From an uncultured Planctomycetaceae bacterium (GTDB taxonomy: Bacteria > Planctomycetota > Planctomycetia > Pirellulales > Pirellulaceae): DNA of 64,000 nucleotides. The translations under genes and the position numbers were made by a program. How positions within the stretch are numbered: position 1 is the first letter of the stretch; each line of letters opens with the position of its first letter. Shown here piece after piece: positions 1 to 9,230 of the stretch. The notes under the pieces were generated by a model. The model searched no databases and was not told the origin of the DNA. It worked only from the letters and a program-made list of their open reading frames with translations. The DNA is taken from the NCBI GenBank assembly GCA_937862885.1, contig CALMEE010000100.1, forward strand, positions 35,538 to 99,537. Reading direction: 5' to 3'.

Positions 1-69
1 AATTGGCGAGATACTTTAGCCCAGGCACAGGTGGCATGGATTGATGCTCGTTTGAATTCGATACGATAA
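1..69 (+). CDS. C-terminal end of an unidentified protein (partial)
   Basis: The first reading frame is open from base 1 and ends at a TAA at 67-69. It encodes 22 residues, starting NWRDTLAQAQ and ending RLNSIR. The amphipathic composition suits a protein C-terminus, but the fragment is too short to assign a family. It lies about 200 bases before the promoter and riboswitch of gcvP, so it would belong to a separate transcription unit. It could also be chance open frame. Confidence 0.35.
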   Translation, partial: NWRDTLAQAQVAWIDARLNSIR

Positions 70-269
70 AACCTAAACAGCGTGACACTCGTGGTTATAT
101 AAAAAGCTCGCCGTAGAGGTGTTTGCGGGGCCTCACACGTTTCTTCATGCAAACGTAAACGGGAAATATCGGCCCACCAGCACGTAAGCTTGCTCGGTGG
201 CCTAATAATCTATCCGGAGCGAGTCCCGGTTACTTGCTCGGTTGATCTGACTCCTGGTCGGTATGGGGG

Positions 270-298
270 TGGTTATCGATAAAGACGAAGGCTATAAT
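270..298 (+). promoter_or_regulatory. Sigma70-like promoter of the glycine riboswitch/gcvP unit
   Basis: A perfect TATAAT lies at 293-298. A weak -35-like TGGTTA lies at 270-275, 17 bases upstream. Transcription would start near base 305, exactly where the first strand of the riboswitch P0 stem begins, and that agreement is the main support. The weak -35 box is the main doubt. Confidence 0.5.
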
Positions 299-304
299 TT
301 CGTT

Positions 305-525
305 ACGGCGAAAATTCCGGCGAGAGAGATTTCGATTCAGGTAAGTGAATTGGAACGCCGAAGGTGCAAGCGAGCCCTGAACCGCTCAGGCAAAAGGACA
401 GCCGGTATGGATACGCCGTCTCTGGAGAGTGAATCGTTTGATTTCATCAAGTGGATTCCACCGAAGGGGCAAGGTGTGGCATGATCGTTATTGCCGACCG
501 CATCTCTCAGGTTAACGAACAGAGG
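305..525 (+). promoter_or_regulatory. Tandem glycine riboswitch (two gcvT-type aptamers)
   Basis: Two aptamers follow each other. The first carries GCGAGAGAG near 319-327, GCCGAAGGTGCAAG at 357-370 and the closing GCTCAGGCAAAAGGACAG at 384-401. The second carries CTGGAGAGTGAATC at 422-435, ACCGAAGGGGCAAG at 460-473 and TCTCTCAGGTTAACG at 503-517. The CCGAAGG-GCAA core, the GGAGAG/CTCTCAGG P1 pair and the AAAAGGACAG linker are signatures of the glycine-sensing gcvT element. ACGGCG at 305-310 can pair with CGCCGT at 414-419 in the inter-aptamer linker, as in the P0 kink-turn stem of tandem glycine riboswitches. It lies 160 bases before gcvP, so glycine control of its own cleavage enzyme is expected. 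A 73-codon open frame at 263-484 overlaps it and is not thought to be a gene. Confidence 0.9.
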
Positions 526-599
526 GGCCTCACCATGTTAATTGTTATTGACTTGGTCGTTTGGTCGGCTGCTGGCCCCGCTAGTTAACATCTGTTTTT
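519..599 (+). terminator. Riboswitch expression platform with intrinsic-terminator-like hairpins
   Basis: Directly after aptamer 2 there are three complementary pairs: ACAG 519-522 with CTGT 592-595, GGGGCC 524-529 with GGCCCC 574-579, and ATGTTAA 535-541 with TTAACAT 585-591. The second and third pairs cross, so they are mutually exclusive unless a pseudoknot forms. Five T residues at 595-599 follow the last arm, as in a rho-independent terminator. The aptamer's own GTTAAC at 511-516 can also pair with the downstream GTTAAC. This arrangement suits glycine-controlled termination; the exact switch is inferred. Confidence 0.6.
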
Positions 600-684
600 G
601 CAACCGTCAGTCTGGGTCCGGCACAAGCCGATCTCGGTAGTTCGTTGACGTTCACAATTTTGATTCTTTTCTGGAGCAGACTAT

Positions 685-3549
685 ATGTCTTCTGTTGAAT
701 CCCCATTCGTCGCCCGCCATTTGGGGCCTCGCGAACAAGATATTCGCCACATGCTTGAGTATTTGGGATTCCAATCGCTCGATGAGCTAACGGATGCCGT
801 TGTGCCACAAAAAATTCTTGATGTGGGACGACTTTCTGTGCCTGCTGGTTTAACAGAAGAGCAAGCATTGCAAGAACTGCGAGAACTTGCGGCTCAAAAT
901 CGAGTTGTACGTTCGCTGATCGGTCAAGGCTATTATGGTTGCCATACGCCAAAAGTGATCCAGCGAAACGTGTTAGAGAATCCTGCTTGGTACACTGCGT
1001 ACACTCCCTATCAGCCTGAGATTTCGCAAGGACGTCTCGAACTCTTGTTCTATTTTCAGACGATGGTGTCGGAGTTGACGGGATTAGAAATTGCCAACGC
1101 TTCTTTGTTGGACGAGGCCACCGCCGCCGCTGAGGCGATGACGCTTTGCCTGCGCAATCAGAAGGCGCAAAAAGATGTCTTTTTGGTCGCTCAACAATGC
1201 CATCCGCAAACAATTGAAGTCGTTAAGGGAAGAGCTGTTCCGCTTGGCATTCGCGTCATCGAGTTTGACCAGACGCAAATTCATAGTTTGGATTGGGAAC
1301 AGGTGTTTGGTGTATTGGTTCAATATCCGGCTTCTGATGGTTCGATCCACAATCATGAAAACTTGATTGCTGACGCGCATCGACACGGATCATTAGTTGT
1401 CATGGCTACGGATTTGTTGGCGTTATTGTTATTGAAGTCCCCAGGTGAATTAGGAGCGGATGTCGCCGTAGGTAGTTCGCAACGTTTTGGCGTGCCGTTA
1501 GGTTTTGGTGGACCGCATGCCGGTTTTATGGCCACCAGGGACGCATTCAAACGCACCATGCCCGGTAGGCTGGTGGGACTGTCAAAAGACAGCCATGGGC
1601 AACCGGCGTACCGCCTGGCGTTGCAAACACGTGAACAACACATTCGCCGGGAAAAAGCGACGTCGAATATTTGTACGGCGCAAGCATTGTTGGCGATAAT
1701 GTCGACGCTGTATGCGGCCTACCATGGTCCTGAGGGATTGCGGGCGATCGCCACACGAATCCATGGATTAGCGACCCGTCTCTGCCTTTCTCTTCAGCAA
1801 GTTGGTTTCGCGATCCGGTGTGATCAGTTTTTTGACACGATTACCGTTGAAACCGGCCACAACACCGACGAATTGATGCGCAAAGCGTTACAGGCTGGCT
1901 TTAATTTGCGCAAGTCTAGCGATTCTGCGATCACGATTGCCTTGGACGAAATCTCGTCGTTGACGGAAATCGAGTCATTGGTACGTGTATTTGGAGGTCA
2001 TGATGTCGCTGTTGCTGAGAAAACGCTATTGGAATCACGCTATCTGCGCAACGACACAATTCTGACTCAAGAAATTTTTCATCGGTACCGCAGCGAAACG
2101 GAAATGATGCGTTACCTGCGAAAACTTTCCGAGATGGATATTGCCCTCGATCGAGCCATGATACCGCTCGGCTCGTGCACCATGAAACTGAATGCAGCAA
2201 GCGAACTGACGCCGATCACGTGGCCTGAGTTCAATTCAATCCATCCGTTTGCTCCGGCTGATCAATGCCAAGGCTTTCTCAAAATGATTGATCAACTGGA
2301 GTCGATGCTTTGCGAAATCACAGGTTACGACGCAATTTCGCTGCAACCCAATGCCGGTTCCCAGGGTGAATATGCGGGCTTATTAACGATTAAACGTTAC
2401 CACGAATCTCGCGGTGAAATGCAGCGTGACGTTTGTTTAATCCCAAGCAGTGCTCACGGCACAAATCCCGCAAGTGCCCAAATGGCCAATATGAATGTCG
2501 TGGTCGTTAATTGCGACGAGAACGGAAACGTTGATCTGGCTGACCTGGACGTAAAAATTGCGGCAAACCAGAGCAGAGTAGCCGCGATTATGATTACCTA
2601 TCCTTCGACTCACGGCGTTTTTGAAGAGGGTGTGACTGCCGTTTGTGAAAAGGTGCATGCTGCAGGGGGCCAGGTGTATATCGACGGGGCCAATCTAAAT
2701 GCGTTGGTCGGACTCTCCAAGCCAGGTAAATTTGGTGGCGACGTATCGCATTTGAATCTACATAAGACCTTTTGCATTCCACATGGCGGTGGTGGACCTG
2801 GCGTTGGGCCTGTTGCCGTGCGCGAACACCTAACCCCATTTCTGCCTCGTGATGGCGTGAATGTACAACGTGTGGGCACGCTCATCAGTGCAGCGCCATT
2901 TGGCAGCGCGAGCATTTTGCCCATTTCCTGGATGTATATCCGTATGATGGGGCCTGAAGGATTGAAACGCGCGACCCAAGTTGCCATTCTCAACGCCAAC
3001 TATATCGCGCGAAAATTGAGCGCGCAATACAAAGTACTTTACACAGGGAATCAAGGCCTAGTGGCGCATGAATGCATTCTGGATACGCGAACGCTGTCGC
3101 ACGATGGCCATGTTACCGTCGATGATATTGCCAAGCGACTGATCGATTTTGGATTTCACGCCCCAACGATGTCGTTCCCGGTTGCCGGCACATTGATGAT
3201 TGAACCGACGGAGAGTGAGTCGAAAGAAGAACTGGACCGATTTTGTCGGGCTATGCAACACATTTACGCCGAATACGAGAAAGTGAAGTCGGGAGAATGG
3301 CCAGTGGAAGATAATCCACTGCACAATGCTCCGCACACATTGCAAGCAATAATCGACCCCAATTGGCAACATCCCTATGATCGCCAAACGGCCGTTTGCC
3401 CAGACTCTGAGGCAGATTATCGAGTCAAATATTGGTCCCCAGTCGGACGTGTGGACAATGTCTTTGGCGATCGAAATTTGGTTTGCGTTTGCCCACCAAT
3501 GGAAGCATATGCAGAGGAAAGCCAGCAATTGACACCCACGGCAAGGTAA
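685..3549 (+). CDS. gcvP: Glycine dehydrogenase (decarboxylating), P protein, single-chain
   Basis: This is the PLP-dependent P protein of the glycine cleavage system, which decarboxylates glycine and passes the aminomethyl group to the lipoyl arm of GcvH. The 954-residue length matches the fused homodimeric form rather than the split GcvPA/GcvPB pair. The PLP-lysine motif [16 protein letters not shown] is present, with the lysine at about residue 694, followed by the glycine-rich loop. The N-terminus ([17 protein letters not shown]) is typical. GGAG lies 8-11 bases before the ATG. No gcvT or gcvH is adjacent, so the other subunits must be encoded elsewhere. A tandem glycine riboswitch precedes the gene and indicates glycine-dependent expression. 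Confidence 0.97.
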   Translation: MSSVESPFVARHLGPREQDIRHMLEYLGFQSLDELTDAVVPQKILDVGRLSVPAGLTEEQALQELRELAAQNRVVRSLIGQGYYGCHTPKVIQRNVLENPAWYTAYTPYQPEISQGRLELLFYFQTMVSELTGLEIANASLLDEATAAAEAMTLCLRNQKAQKDVFLVAQQCHPQTIEVVKGRAVPLGIRVIEFDQTQIHSLDWEQVFGVLVQYPASDGSIHNHENLIADAHRHGSLVVMATDLLALLLLKSPGELGADVAVGSSQRFGVPLGFGGPHAGFMATRDAFKRTMPGRLVGLSKDSHGQPAYRLALQTREQHIRREKATSNICTAQALLAIMSTLYAAYHGPEGLRAIATRIHGLATRLCLSLQQVGFAIRCDQFFDTITVETGHNTDELMRKALQAGFNLRKSSDSAITIALDEISSLTEIESLVRVFGGHDVAVAEKTLLESRYLRNDTILTQEIFHRYRSETEMMRYLRKLSEMDIALDRAMIPLGSCTMKLNAASELTPITWPEFNSIHPFAPADQCQGFLKMIDQLESMLCEITGYDAISLQPNAGSQGEYAGLLTIKRYHESRGEMQRDVCLIPSSAHGTNPASAQMANMNVVVVNCDENGNVDLADLDVKIAANQSRVAAIMITYPSTHGVFEEGVTAVCEKVHAAGGQVYIDGANLNALVGLSKPGKFGGDVSHLNLHKTFCIPHGGGGPGVGPVAVREHLTPFLPRDGVNVQRVGTLISAAPFGSASILPISWMYIRMMGPEGLKRATQVAILNANYIARKLSAQYKVLYTGNQGLVAHECILDTRTLSHDGHVTVDDIAKRLIDFGFHAPTMSFPVAGTLMIEPTESESKEELDRFCRAMQHIYAEYEKVKSGEWPVEDNPLHNAPHTLQAIIDPNWQHPYDRQTAVCPDSEADYRVKYWSPVGRVDNVFGDRNLVCVCPPMEAYAEESQQLTPTAR

Positions 3550-3561
3550 CCGGAATTGACA

Positions 3562-3650
3562 GCTAACGGCGTGCATGAGACAAGCCGAATACTGGGGGCT
3601 GCATGCCGACAGGAACGGTTATTCGGCGTCTGCACGCTGGATTTGTTAGC
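3562..3650. repeat. Nested imperfect palindrome, REP-like
   Basis: Three pairs of arms nest symmetrically: GCTAAC 3562-3567 with GTTAGC 3645-3650, CGTGCA 3570-3575 with TGCACG 3631-3636, and GCCGAATA 3584-3591 with TATTCGGC 3620-3627. The element occupies the gap between the convergent gcvP and the molybdenum-carrier-like gene. It could fold as a long stem in either transcript. No T-tract follows, so it is not a simple terminator. It resembles REP-type extragenic palindromes. Confidence 0.55.
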
Positions 3651-3797
3651 CAGTTCGGCAGTAGCGTTCAGCCACCTCCCCTCCTGCAGATACATGTCTT
3701 GGTCGGTTGTTGTTTCGCATTGGATGTGGAACAGTCTCATTGAATGATAATGATGAAGGAACGCGCGCGTTACGGTTGCCAACTCAAGAGACTTTCA

Positions 3798-4274
3798 TCA
3801 GTTCGTCGAAGTGTTTTCTCGAATCAGTTGAAGCAGGTGAAAGACGAAATTGCGTGCCTGATTGCCAATTCCTGGACTACCGGATTCTCTCGGACCAGCC
3901 ACGTTTAACACGGCGATGTTGTTCGATTCAATCCATGCGACGATCGCTGCAAAATCAATCGGTTCGCCTAGATTGACTGCGTGAAATGGGCGCTGATGTT
4001 GCAAGGCTAAAACCTTTGTCAATCGAGTCCCGCCCTGAATTTTATTATCGTAGAGAATCAATGTTCCGTCTGACTCGATGACATTGCGCTCGGTTCGCTC
4101 CGCGTAATCGCGAGTCGGCGTCTCACGCATCGAGTAGCATTCTTCAATCGGGCCGTCTTCGGCAATCCTACCTCGGGGGCACCAACCGCCGTGCTCAAAA
4201 TTCGCTTCGATCGCGGCATCCAGTGCACCACGGTCGACTCCAGTTTGTCCTCCTGAAATAATTTTTCTCAGCAA
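3798..4274 (-). CDS. Molybdenum cofactor carrier-like protein (Rossmann fold, putative)
   Basis: The 158-residue protein begins MLRKIISGGQTGVDRGALDAA, the nucleotide-binding glycine-rich start typical of the putative molybdenum carrier family related to the YpsA/LOG/DprA Rossmann fold. The internal stretch GWCPRGRIAEDGPI and the later YAERTERNVIESDGTLIL also fit this family, as does the usual length of 140-170 residues. Family members are thought to bind molybdenum cofactor or a nucleotide, but the function of most bacterial copies is untested. It is transcribed divergently from bioB, downstream of the PSP1 gene on the same strand with a 28-base gap, so the two probably share a transcript. 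Confidence 0.8.
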   Translation of the reverse strand: MLRKIISGGQTGVDRGALDAAIEANFEHGGWCPRGRIAEDGPIEECYSMRETPTRDYAERTERNVIESDGTLILYDNKIQGGTRLTKVLALQHQRPFHAVNLGEPIDFAAIVAWIESNNIAVLNVAGPRESGSPGIGNQARNFVFHLLQLIRENTSTN

Positions 4275-4302
4275 AGTGTTCTCATCTCAACATGTACTTC
4301 GA

Positions 4303-4848
4303 TTATTTAGCCGACGACTTTCGGCAACTGCCCACGATCGCACATGACTTACAACCATGTTCGTCGCCGCATTTGCTGTCGACCGTTCCGCAACCGGGAC
4401 CACATCCATTTGCGAGCTTGTCGGCGAATTGCCGAAATCGCACTTTGGCATCATAGACGTCAGCTAACCGTTCGGTTAGTCCTTCAATGTCCTCTGGAAT
4501 ATCGCCTAAAAAATAGAAGTAGACGGAATTGCCATCGAACAAGTGCTCAGTGTCTACGAGAATTGCAGGCAAATTGTAATCAGCCAGCAGACGTTCACAA
4601 GCTGCAAACGCGCGCTCCTTAAAACGATTCAACCTTTCCACAATAAGTCGATCATCTTTCGTCATGCGGCGGAGAATGACGTTGGACGAGCCATCAACAA
4701 CGCTATCCGTACTCGTGATCACTTTACCGACTTCTAGACCGCGATCCGTCCTGCAAACAACTTGACAATCGCGTGGAAAGCGTCTGCCCCCACTTGAACG
4801 AAAAATGTTGATTTCGTCCAATAAACCGACTTGCACTAGATAGTTCAT
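4303..4848 (-). CDS. PSP1 domain protein with cysteine-rich tail
   Basis: This 181-residue protein has the PSP1 C-terminal-type domain. Its start (MNYLVQVGLLDEINIFRSSG) and segments CQVVCRTDRGLEVGKVI and LPAILVDTEHLFDGNSVYFYF match the core of bacterial YaaT-type proteins. The last 35 residues hold eight cysteines in CGPGCGTVDSKCGDEHGCKSCAIVGSC, which suggests bound zinc or another metal; this differs from B. subtilis YaaT. YaaT-family proteins act in signalling or RNA-decay complexes in Firmicutes, but the planctomycete role is unknown. It is followed by the molybdenum-carrier-like gene in the same direction. Confidence 0.85.
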   Translation of the reverse strand: MNYLVQVGLLDEINIFRSSGGRRFPRDCQVVCRTDRGLEVGKVITSTDSVVDGSSNVILRRMTKDDRLIVERLNRFKERAFAACERLLADYNLPAILVDTEHLFDGNSVYFYFLGDIPEDIEGLTERLADVYDAKVRFRQFADKLANGCGPGCGTVDSKCGDEHGCKSCAIVGSCRKSSAK

Positions 4849-4883
4849 TTCTTTTATACAGGTTATAGATATTCTTACCGCCA

Positions 4884-4940
4884 GCTAACGGTTGCTCGGT
4901 TGATGGCTCGCACTCAGCTCTCTCCTGGGGCAGCAAGTTA
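4884..4940. repeat. Hairpin sharing the GCTAACGG start of the 3.56 kb palindrome
   Basis: TAAC 4886-4889 and TTGCT 4892-4896 pair with GTTA 4937-4940 and AGCAA 4932-4936, with a GG bulge. The 5' end reads GCTAACGG, the same as the palindrome at 3562. It sits in the divergent gap between the PSP1 gene and bioB. It may be a second, decayed member of the same extragenic repeat family. Confidence 0.35.
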
Positions 4941-5089
4941 TTGTGGGCGATCATGGTTGACAAAACAAGTGCGAAATGTAATTCAACCTTAAAAGTTCAC
5001 TTTACCCAATGCCTGCGAAACAGTTGATGCAGGGTCGGTTGTTCGATGGAAAAAGCCATTCACTAAACTTAACTGGAAAACAATTTTTT

Positions 5090-6133
5090 ATGAGCATACT
5101 GCAGACGGATCAAGCCGCAGCAACCGAACCTTTAAATCGTTGGCATACTCTGGCAGACCAGGTTTTGAATGACGTGTCGGTGACGCGCGAGCAAGCAGGG
5201 GAAGTTTTGGCGTCGCGCGACGACGAACTACTGGACCTGATCGCTGCCGCGTTTCGCATTCGCCGTCGCTACTTCGGGAATCAGGTTCAACTCTATTTTC
5301 TCATGAATGCCAAGAGTGGCCTTTGTCCGGAGGATTGTCACTATTGTTCACAATCCAAAATCGCGGAAACTGAAGTTGAGCGATACAATTTTTTGAGTCG
5401 TCCGAAAATTATGGAAGCGGCACGGCAAGCAAAGGAGCGAAATTCTAGAACGTTTTGTCTAGTTATTTCAGGACGCTCTCCAAGTGAACGTGAAATGCAA
5501 GCGGTCGAAACGATTGTGCCCGAAATTAAGGCGCAATTCGGTCTGCATATTTGTGCATGTTTGGGCTTACTCAGCCAATCGCAAGCGGAACGGCTCAAGG
5601 CTTGTGGCGTCGATCGAGTGAATCACAATCTAAATACGAGCAGTTCACATTACGAGAAAATTTGCACTACGCACTCCTACCAGGACCGAATGGATACGTT
5701 GCAAAATATTCGCCACGCCGGTCTGGAAGTTTGTTGCGGTGGAATTATTGGTATGGGTGAGCAACAGGATGACAAAATCGATTTGGCCTTTGCGTTGCGA
5801 GATTTGCGTGCCGAGTCAATTCCCCTGAACTTCTTGAACTCAATCGACGGGACTCCGTTAGAACAATTTGATTACCTGAATCCACGTGATTGCTTGCGCA
5901 CGCTCGCGATGTTTCGTTTCGTCAATCCGTCTAGCGAACTGCGAATTGCGGGTGGACGTGAAATTCACCTGCGCGCTTTGCAACCACTAGGGTTGTATAT
6001 TGCCAATTCGATCTTCGTCGGAGACTATCTAACAACCAAGGGCCAACCGCCTGAAGCGGATTACAGGATGATTGAAGATTTAGGATTTGAAGTCGTTCTG
6101 AACGGCGCAGAAATCAATTGTGGAAGTGAATAG
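5090..6133 (+). CDS. bioB: Biotin synthase
   Basis: This radical SAM enzyme inserts sulfur into dethiobiotin in the last step of biotin synthesis. The SAM-cluster motif CPEDCHYCSQS is at residues 79-89 (C79, C83, C86), followed by the typical segments CGVDRVNHNLNTS, CCGGIIGMGE and RIAGGREIHLR. The last of these holds the Arg that ligates the auxiliary [2Fe-2S] cluster. The open frame could start upstream at 5009, but the ATG at 5090 gives 347 residues, the normal family length, and removes a non-conserved 27-residue lead. No other biotin genes are nearby. Confidence 0.95.
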   Translation: MSILQTDQAAATEPLNRWHTLADQVLNDVSVTREQAGEVLASRDDELLDLIAAAFRIRRRYFGNQVQLYFLMNAKSGLCPEDCHYCSQSKIAETEVERYNFLSRPKIMEAARQAKERNSRTFCLVISGRSPSEREMQAVETIVPEIKAQFGLHICACLGLLSQSQAERLKACGVDRVNHNLNTSSSHYEKICTTHSYQDRMDTLQNIRHAGLEVCCGGIIGMGEQQDDKIDLAFALRDLRAESIPLNFLNSIDGTPLEQFDYLNPRDCLRTLAMFRFVNPSSELRIAGGREIHLRALQPLGLYIANSIFVGDYLTTKGQPPEADYRMIEDLGFEVVLNGAEINCGSE

Positions 6134-6252
6134 ATCAGTTTTTTTTGCGAACGCGCCATCTTCGCTTAAAATCTACACTTGTATTTGAATTACGGATCGC
6201 TCGGTTCTTCGCTCAATATAGCCGATTAGTTTAGCAAGTTGCTTCCCAAGTT

Positions 6253-6813
6253 ATGACTGTAAGTTACTTCAAACGGTTTCGCATGCATTTTGATTTGACG
6301 CAGACGATACCGGTGTTTGAAGTTCCAGATCGTTATCAATTGATGGCCTGGTCAGATAAACTGATCAATCAACATGCGCTGGCAAAGTATCAGAGTTTTC
6401 GCAACGAACTCGACGCCAATGTATTCCCTTGCCTTGGCGATTATGATGGTTGCCATCGACTGATGAAGGATATTTCGAACAGTGAAGGATTTGTCGTTGA
6501 AGCCACTTGGTTGATTATTTTTCATCCCAGCCCCAAGGGTAATCCAGTCAGTTGTGCGACAATTCAGGGGATCCGCGATTCGACCGGAATTGGAACGCTG
6601 CAAAATGTGGGGGTTGTTCCCGAACATCGCGGGTGTGGCTTAGCGAAAGTCCTACTTTCGGCCGCGCTGCACGGATTTCGAAGTCGCGGTATTACAACGG
6701 CGTCACTTGAAGTCACCAGCGAAAATCAAGCTGCATTGGACCTTTATCTGAAGTTTGGTTTTCGTATTTCAAAGACCGTATTCAAGGCCGTGGATATTGT
6801 CTATTCCCCATGA
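6253..6813 (+). CDS. GNAT-family N-acetyltransferase
   Basis: The C-terminal half carries the acetyl-CoA-binding motif VGVVPEHRGCGLAKVLL (the R-x-x-G-x-G/A signature), then the beta-bulge region TASLEVTSENQAALDLYLKFGF that is usual in RimI-like GNAT enzymes. The 186-residue length is normal. The N-terminal 80 residues are not recognisable, so the acceptor substrate is unknown. It follows bioB by 119 bases on the same strand but has no obvious link to biotin. A second in-frame Met at residue 11 could also be the start. Confidence 0.85.
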   Translation: MTVSYFKRFRMHFDLTQTIPVFEVPDRYQLMAWSDKLINQHALAKYQSFRNELDANVFPCLGDYDGCHRLMKDISNSEGFVVEATWLIIFHPSPKGNPVSCATIQGIRDSTGIGTLQNVGVVPEHRGCGLAKVLLSAALHGFRSRGITTASLEVTSENQAALDLYLKFGFRISKTVFKAVDIVYSP

Positions 6814-7482
6814 ATCCGACGGTTGGCTTGATGCATTTGCCTGGTGATAGTGACGGCTAGATGTTGTTCCCTAATCATGGAAGAATACTGCAATTGCAAA
6901 TCGCACCGCATGCCCGAGGCGACGCGCGAATATCATTTCCCTAGTCGTTTGCGGAATCAATAGTTCCACAGTTCTACGTTAGCTTGAACTTAGTCGCGAA
7001 TAGGAAATTTGCTGATTGGGCGAATTTCTGACTGAAGCGAATTTGCTTGCGAGAACGATTTCATGTGCCGACATGATCTCGAAAGTACTATCGAGTGAAG
7101 CAGGCTGGTTTGGCTTATTCAGTTTCAGTAACACAATAGCGATTACTTCAATTTCAATTGAGCTGATCGGTGATTTGCAATTGGCCCGCAAGTTGGAAAT
7201 CTTGCCTTGAACTTATGGCCAATCTACATCTGTCCAGCGCAATCCCAACAACCAACATTGCGGACGATCCGAACGAAAAATGGCTGCAAAGTCGATTGGG
7301 ATTTGTTAATCCAAACCCTCATAAGTACAATAGAGACGTCGAATGACTGTACTGGGACGCCGCAAGCTTTTTTCGGAATCTACGCTCCCTGTGACGCGGG
7401 AAATAGATATTGCTCCCGCTTGATCAGCGTTCGGTGCAGCATTCCCAATTAGCCAGCTACTCAATCGAGGAATTTTAATACG
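6814..7482. other. Intergenic region without a convincing gene
   Basis: Two short open frames on the plus strand (7016-7210 and 7207-7452) have no ribosome-binding site, no recognisable domain and atypical composition. No tRNA, hairpin-plus-T-tract or repeat was recognised. The last 20 bases hold GAGGAA, the ribosome-binding site of the next gene. Confidence 0.5.
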
Positions 7483-8226
7483 ATGTCAGGATACGGAACC
7501 TACAGCGATGACTACTACAACACCTTAACTTTGACAACCGAAATGGATTTGCCTACTGGGCGAGAATCGTTGATGCACTATTTCGAGCAGTTGCAAAAAT
7601 GCCATCCATCGATGAAGCACTTTTATGGCCGCGATGATAACGAGTACATCTTGGAAGAAGAAAAGGATTCAGGAAGCTATCGATGGTCTTCCGTTGAAGC
7701 AAAGCGAATCTCGTCAGGTTATGTCAATCCGGCGACGATTGACGATGCAATTGCGCAGCATGTGAAGGTGTTGGAGATCGTGCCTTTTGCGCTTGCAGTA
7801 AGTCCGTTAGACTGTTCAATCATGCAAGTAACCTTTGGGTTCGACTTTGCGTATCGGGGTAATCATCATGAACTGGTCGCCGACACCTTGGGCGTTCCTC
7901 CAATGTTCGCGCGATTACGGGAAAATTTTGGTGAGAAATTGGTCTGTTATGAGCCGTTTATGCAGTTCGCATTGGATCCAGAATGCCGAATTCAGGCTCG
8001 CTTAAGCATCGAGCCTCGAACTAACGCCTTTCAAATTCGTACTGGGGAGTATCCGGAAGAGCAATTAAGTGTTTTTCTAGCTGTGAGACGCTATGGCAGT
8101 CTCGACACAAACAAGTCATTGGTGGCGACAATGCACGAACTCATGGCGCACGCACGGGACGTCATCGATGGATTCGTTATCGATAACGTCTTGCTTCCAT
8201 TGCAACAGGCAATTTCAATCAACTGA
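7483..8226 (+). CDS. Conserved-looking hypothetical protein
   Basis: The 247-residue soluble protein has a good GAGGAA ribosome-binding site about 10 bases before the ATG. No signal peptide or membrane segment is visible. It has an acidic aromatic N-terminus (MSGYGTYSDDYYNTL) and a middle region SPLDCSIMQVTFGFDFAYRGNHHELVADTLG. The strand-rich, balanced composition looks like a folded domain, but I do not recognise a family. It precedes a lipoprotein gene by 77 bases and may be cotranscribed with it. Confidence 0.7.
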   Translation: MSGYGTYSDDYYNTLTLTTEMDLPTGRESLMHYFEQLQKCHPSMKHFYGRDDNEYILEEEKDSGSYRWSSVEAKRISSGYVNPATIDDAIAQHVKVLEIVPFALAVSPLDCSIMQVTFGFDFAYRGNHHELVADTLGVPPMFARLRENFGEKLVCYEPFMQFALDPECRIQARLSIEPRTNAFQIRTGEYPEEQLSVFLAVRRYGSLDTNKSLVATMHELMAHARDVIDGFVIDNVLLPLQQAISIN

Positions 8227-8303
8227 ATCCAACGTCAAATTGAATCGGATAAACAGTCTCAATCCAGCCAACCAATAGACACGCTTTGACGGAACTAAAC
8301 ATC

Positions 8304-8825
8304 ATGAAATCTCAGTACTTCGCGTTAATCGGTTTTTCAGCCATTTCTCTGGCCCTGGTCCTATCTGTTGGCTGTAGTGATTCGAAACCCACGGCGGCTT
8401 TTTCGAAACAACACGAAACTGAAACTGCTGAGGAAGAAAGTCTTTTGTCAAGTACGATTCTGGCGATGCAGGTCACCGAGGCGAATGCGAGAGGCGCTCG
8501 CTTGGAGAGCGAGAAGCAAGTTTTAGAAAATGAAAAAGCCCAGTTGCAAACGGACCTGCATCAAGTACAGTCGAAACTTGGTGATTCCCAAGCAGAAGTC
8601 GAATTGCTAACGAGTCGCGTCGCGGTTCTGGAACAGGAGAACCAGGATTTAAAGGAATCGTTGATACGCTGCCAAGAGGAATTGGCGTCGGCCAAAAGCA
8701 CGATTGAAAGCGTGATCGCCATTCTGTCCAAATACTTGAATCCAGTCGCCTCTGAACTCGAGCATGTCCTCGAAGATGATGCACAGCCTGAGCAGCCAGT
8801 CGATGCCGGCAAGCGTGACAATTGA
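8304..8825 (+). CDS. Coiled-coil lipoprotein
   Basis: Starting at ATG 8304 (GGAA 11 bases upstream), the 173-residue product has a lipoprotein signal: KSQ, then the hydrophobic stretch YFALIGFSAISLALVLSV, then the lipobox VGC. The mature part contains a long heptad-rich coiled coil (about residues 50-135, with LESEKQVLENEKAQLQ and LEQENQDLKESL). An acidic tail follows. It should be anchored to a membrane by its Cys and project a helical rod, but the partner is unknown. An alternative TTG start at 8286 would put six residues before the signal and is less likely. Confidence 0.75.
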   Translation: MKSQYFALIGFSAISLALVLSVGCSDSKPTAAFSKQHETETAEEESLLSSTILAMQVTEANARGARLESEKQVLENEKAQLQTDLHQVQSKLGDSQAEVELLTSRVAVLEQENQDLKESLIRCQEELASAKSTIESVIAILSKYLNPVASELEHVLEDDAQPEQPVDAGKRDN

Positions 8826-8872
8826 AGGTGTGCAGGCAGCGGCGGAAAAAGGAAGTCAACACGAGCGTGTGA

Positions 8873-9121
8873 ATGCGGTTCATACATGGTTCATTCGCGT
8901 CACGTGTTAGACTAGCATCAATTAGTCTTTCCTTAGCAGTCACATTTTTTGCCGTCATCGCTCAAGTTGCTTCTGCCGAAGTCAGCGCGAAGTTGCTTAA
9001 TCCAATGGCCGAGATGGGTTCAAGTCCGGCAATTTCGTCGTTAGGTTGGACGACCGTGCAAGATTTTGCAGCGCTTCAATTGCCGACAACCAATCTTGTG
9101 TGCCGCATTTCGTTTTTGTGA
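8873..9121 (+). CDS. Possible small secreted protein (doubtful)
   Basis: The 82-codon frame starts with a plausible signal peptide: basic RVRL, a hydrophobic run ASISLSLAVTFFAVIAQV, and an ASA-type cleavage site. The remaining 45 residues show no domain, and no strong ribosome-binding site is visible. It sits in the 400-base gap before the FeS/NrfD gene. It may be spurious. Confidence 0.25.
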   Translation: MRFIHGSFASRVRLASISLSLAVTFFAVIAQVASAEVSAKLLNPMAEMGSSPAISSLGWTTVQDFAALQLPTTNLVCRISFL

Positions 9122-9230
9122 GAAAATGTTAGAATTTCGGTTCCAAATGAGAACTGTCGGAAGAACACGTTCGTGCTTCCAGGCATTTGATTTGAGGTTG
9201 GATTGAATTGCTAGACAATCGACGAGGGTT

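Noticed and set aside
263..484. A 73-codon plus-strand open frame upstream of gcvP
   Set aside because: It lies over the glycine riboswitch aptamers and has no recognisable domain, so it is structured RNA, not a gene.
3556..3976. Two short plus-strand frames after gcvP
   Set aside because: They cover the palindrome and the antisense of the molybdenum-carrier-like gene and show no coding signal.
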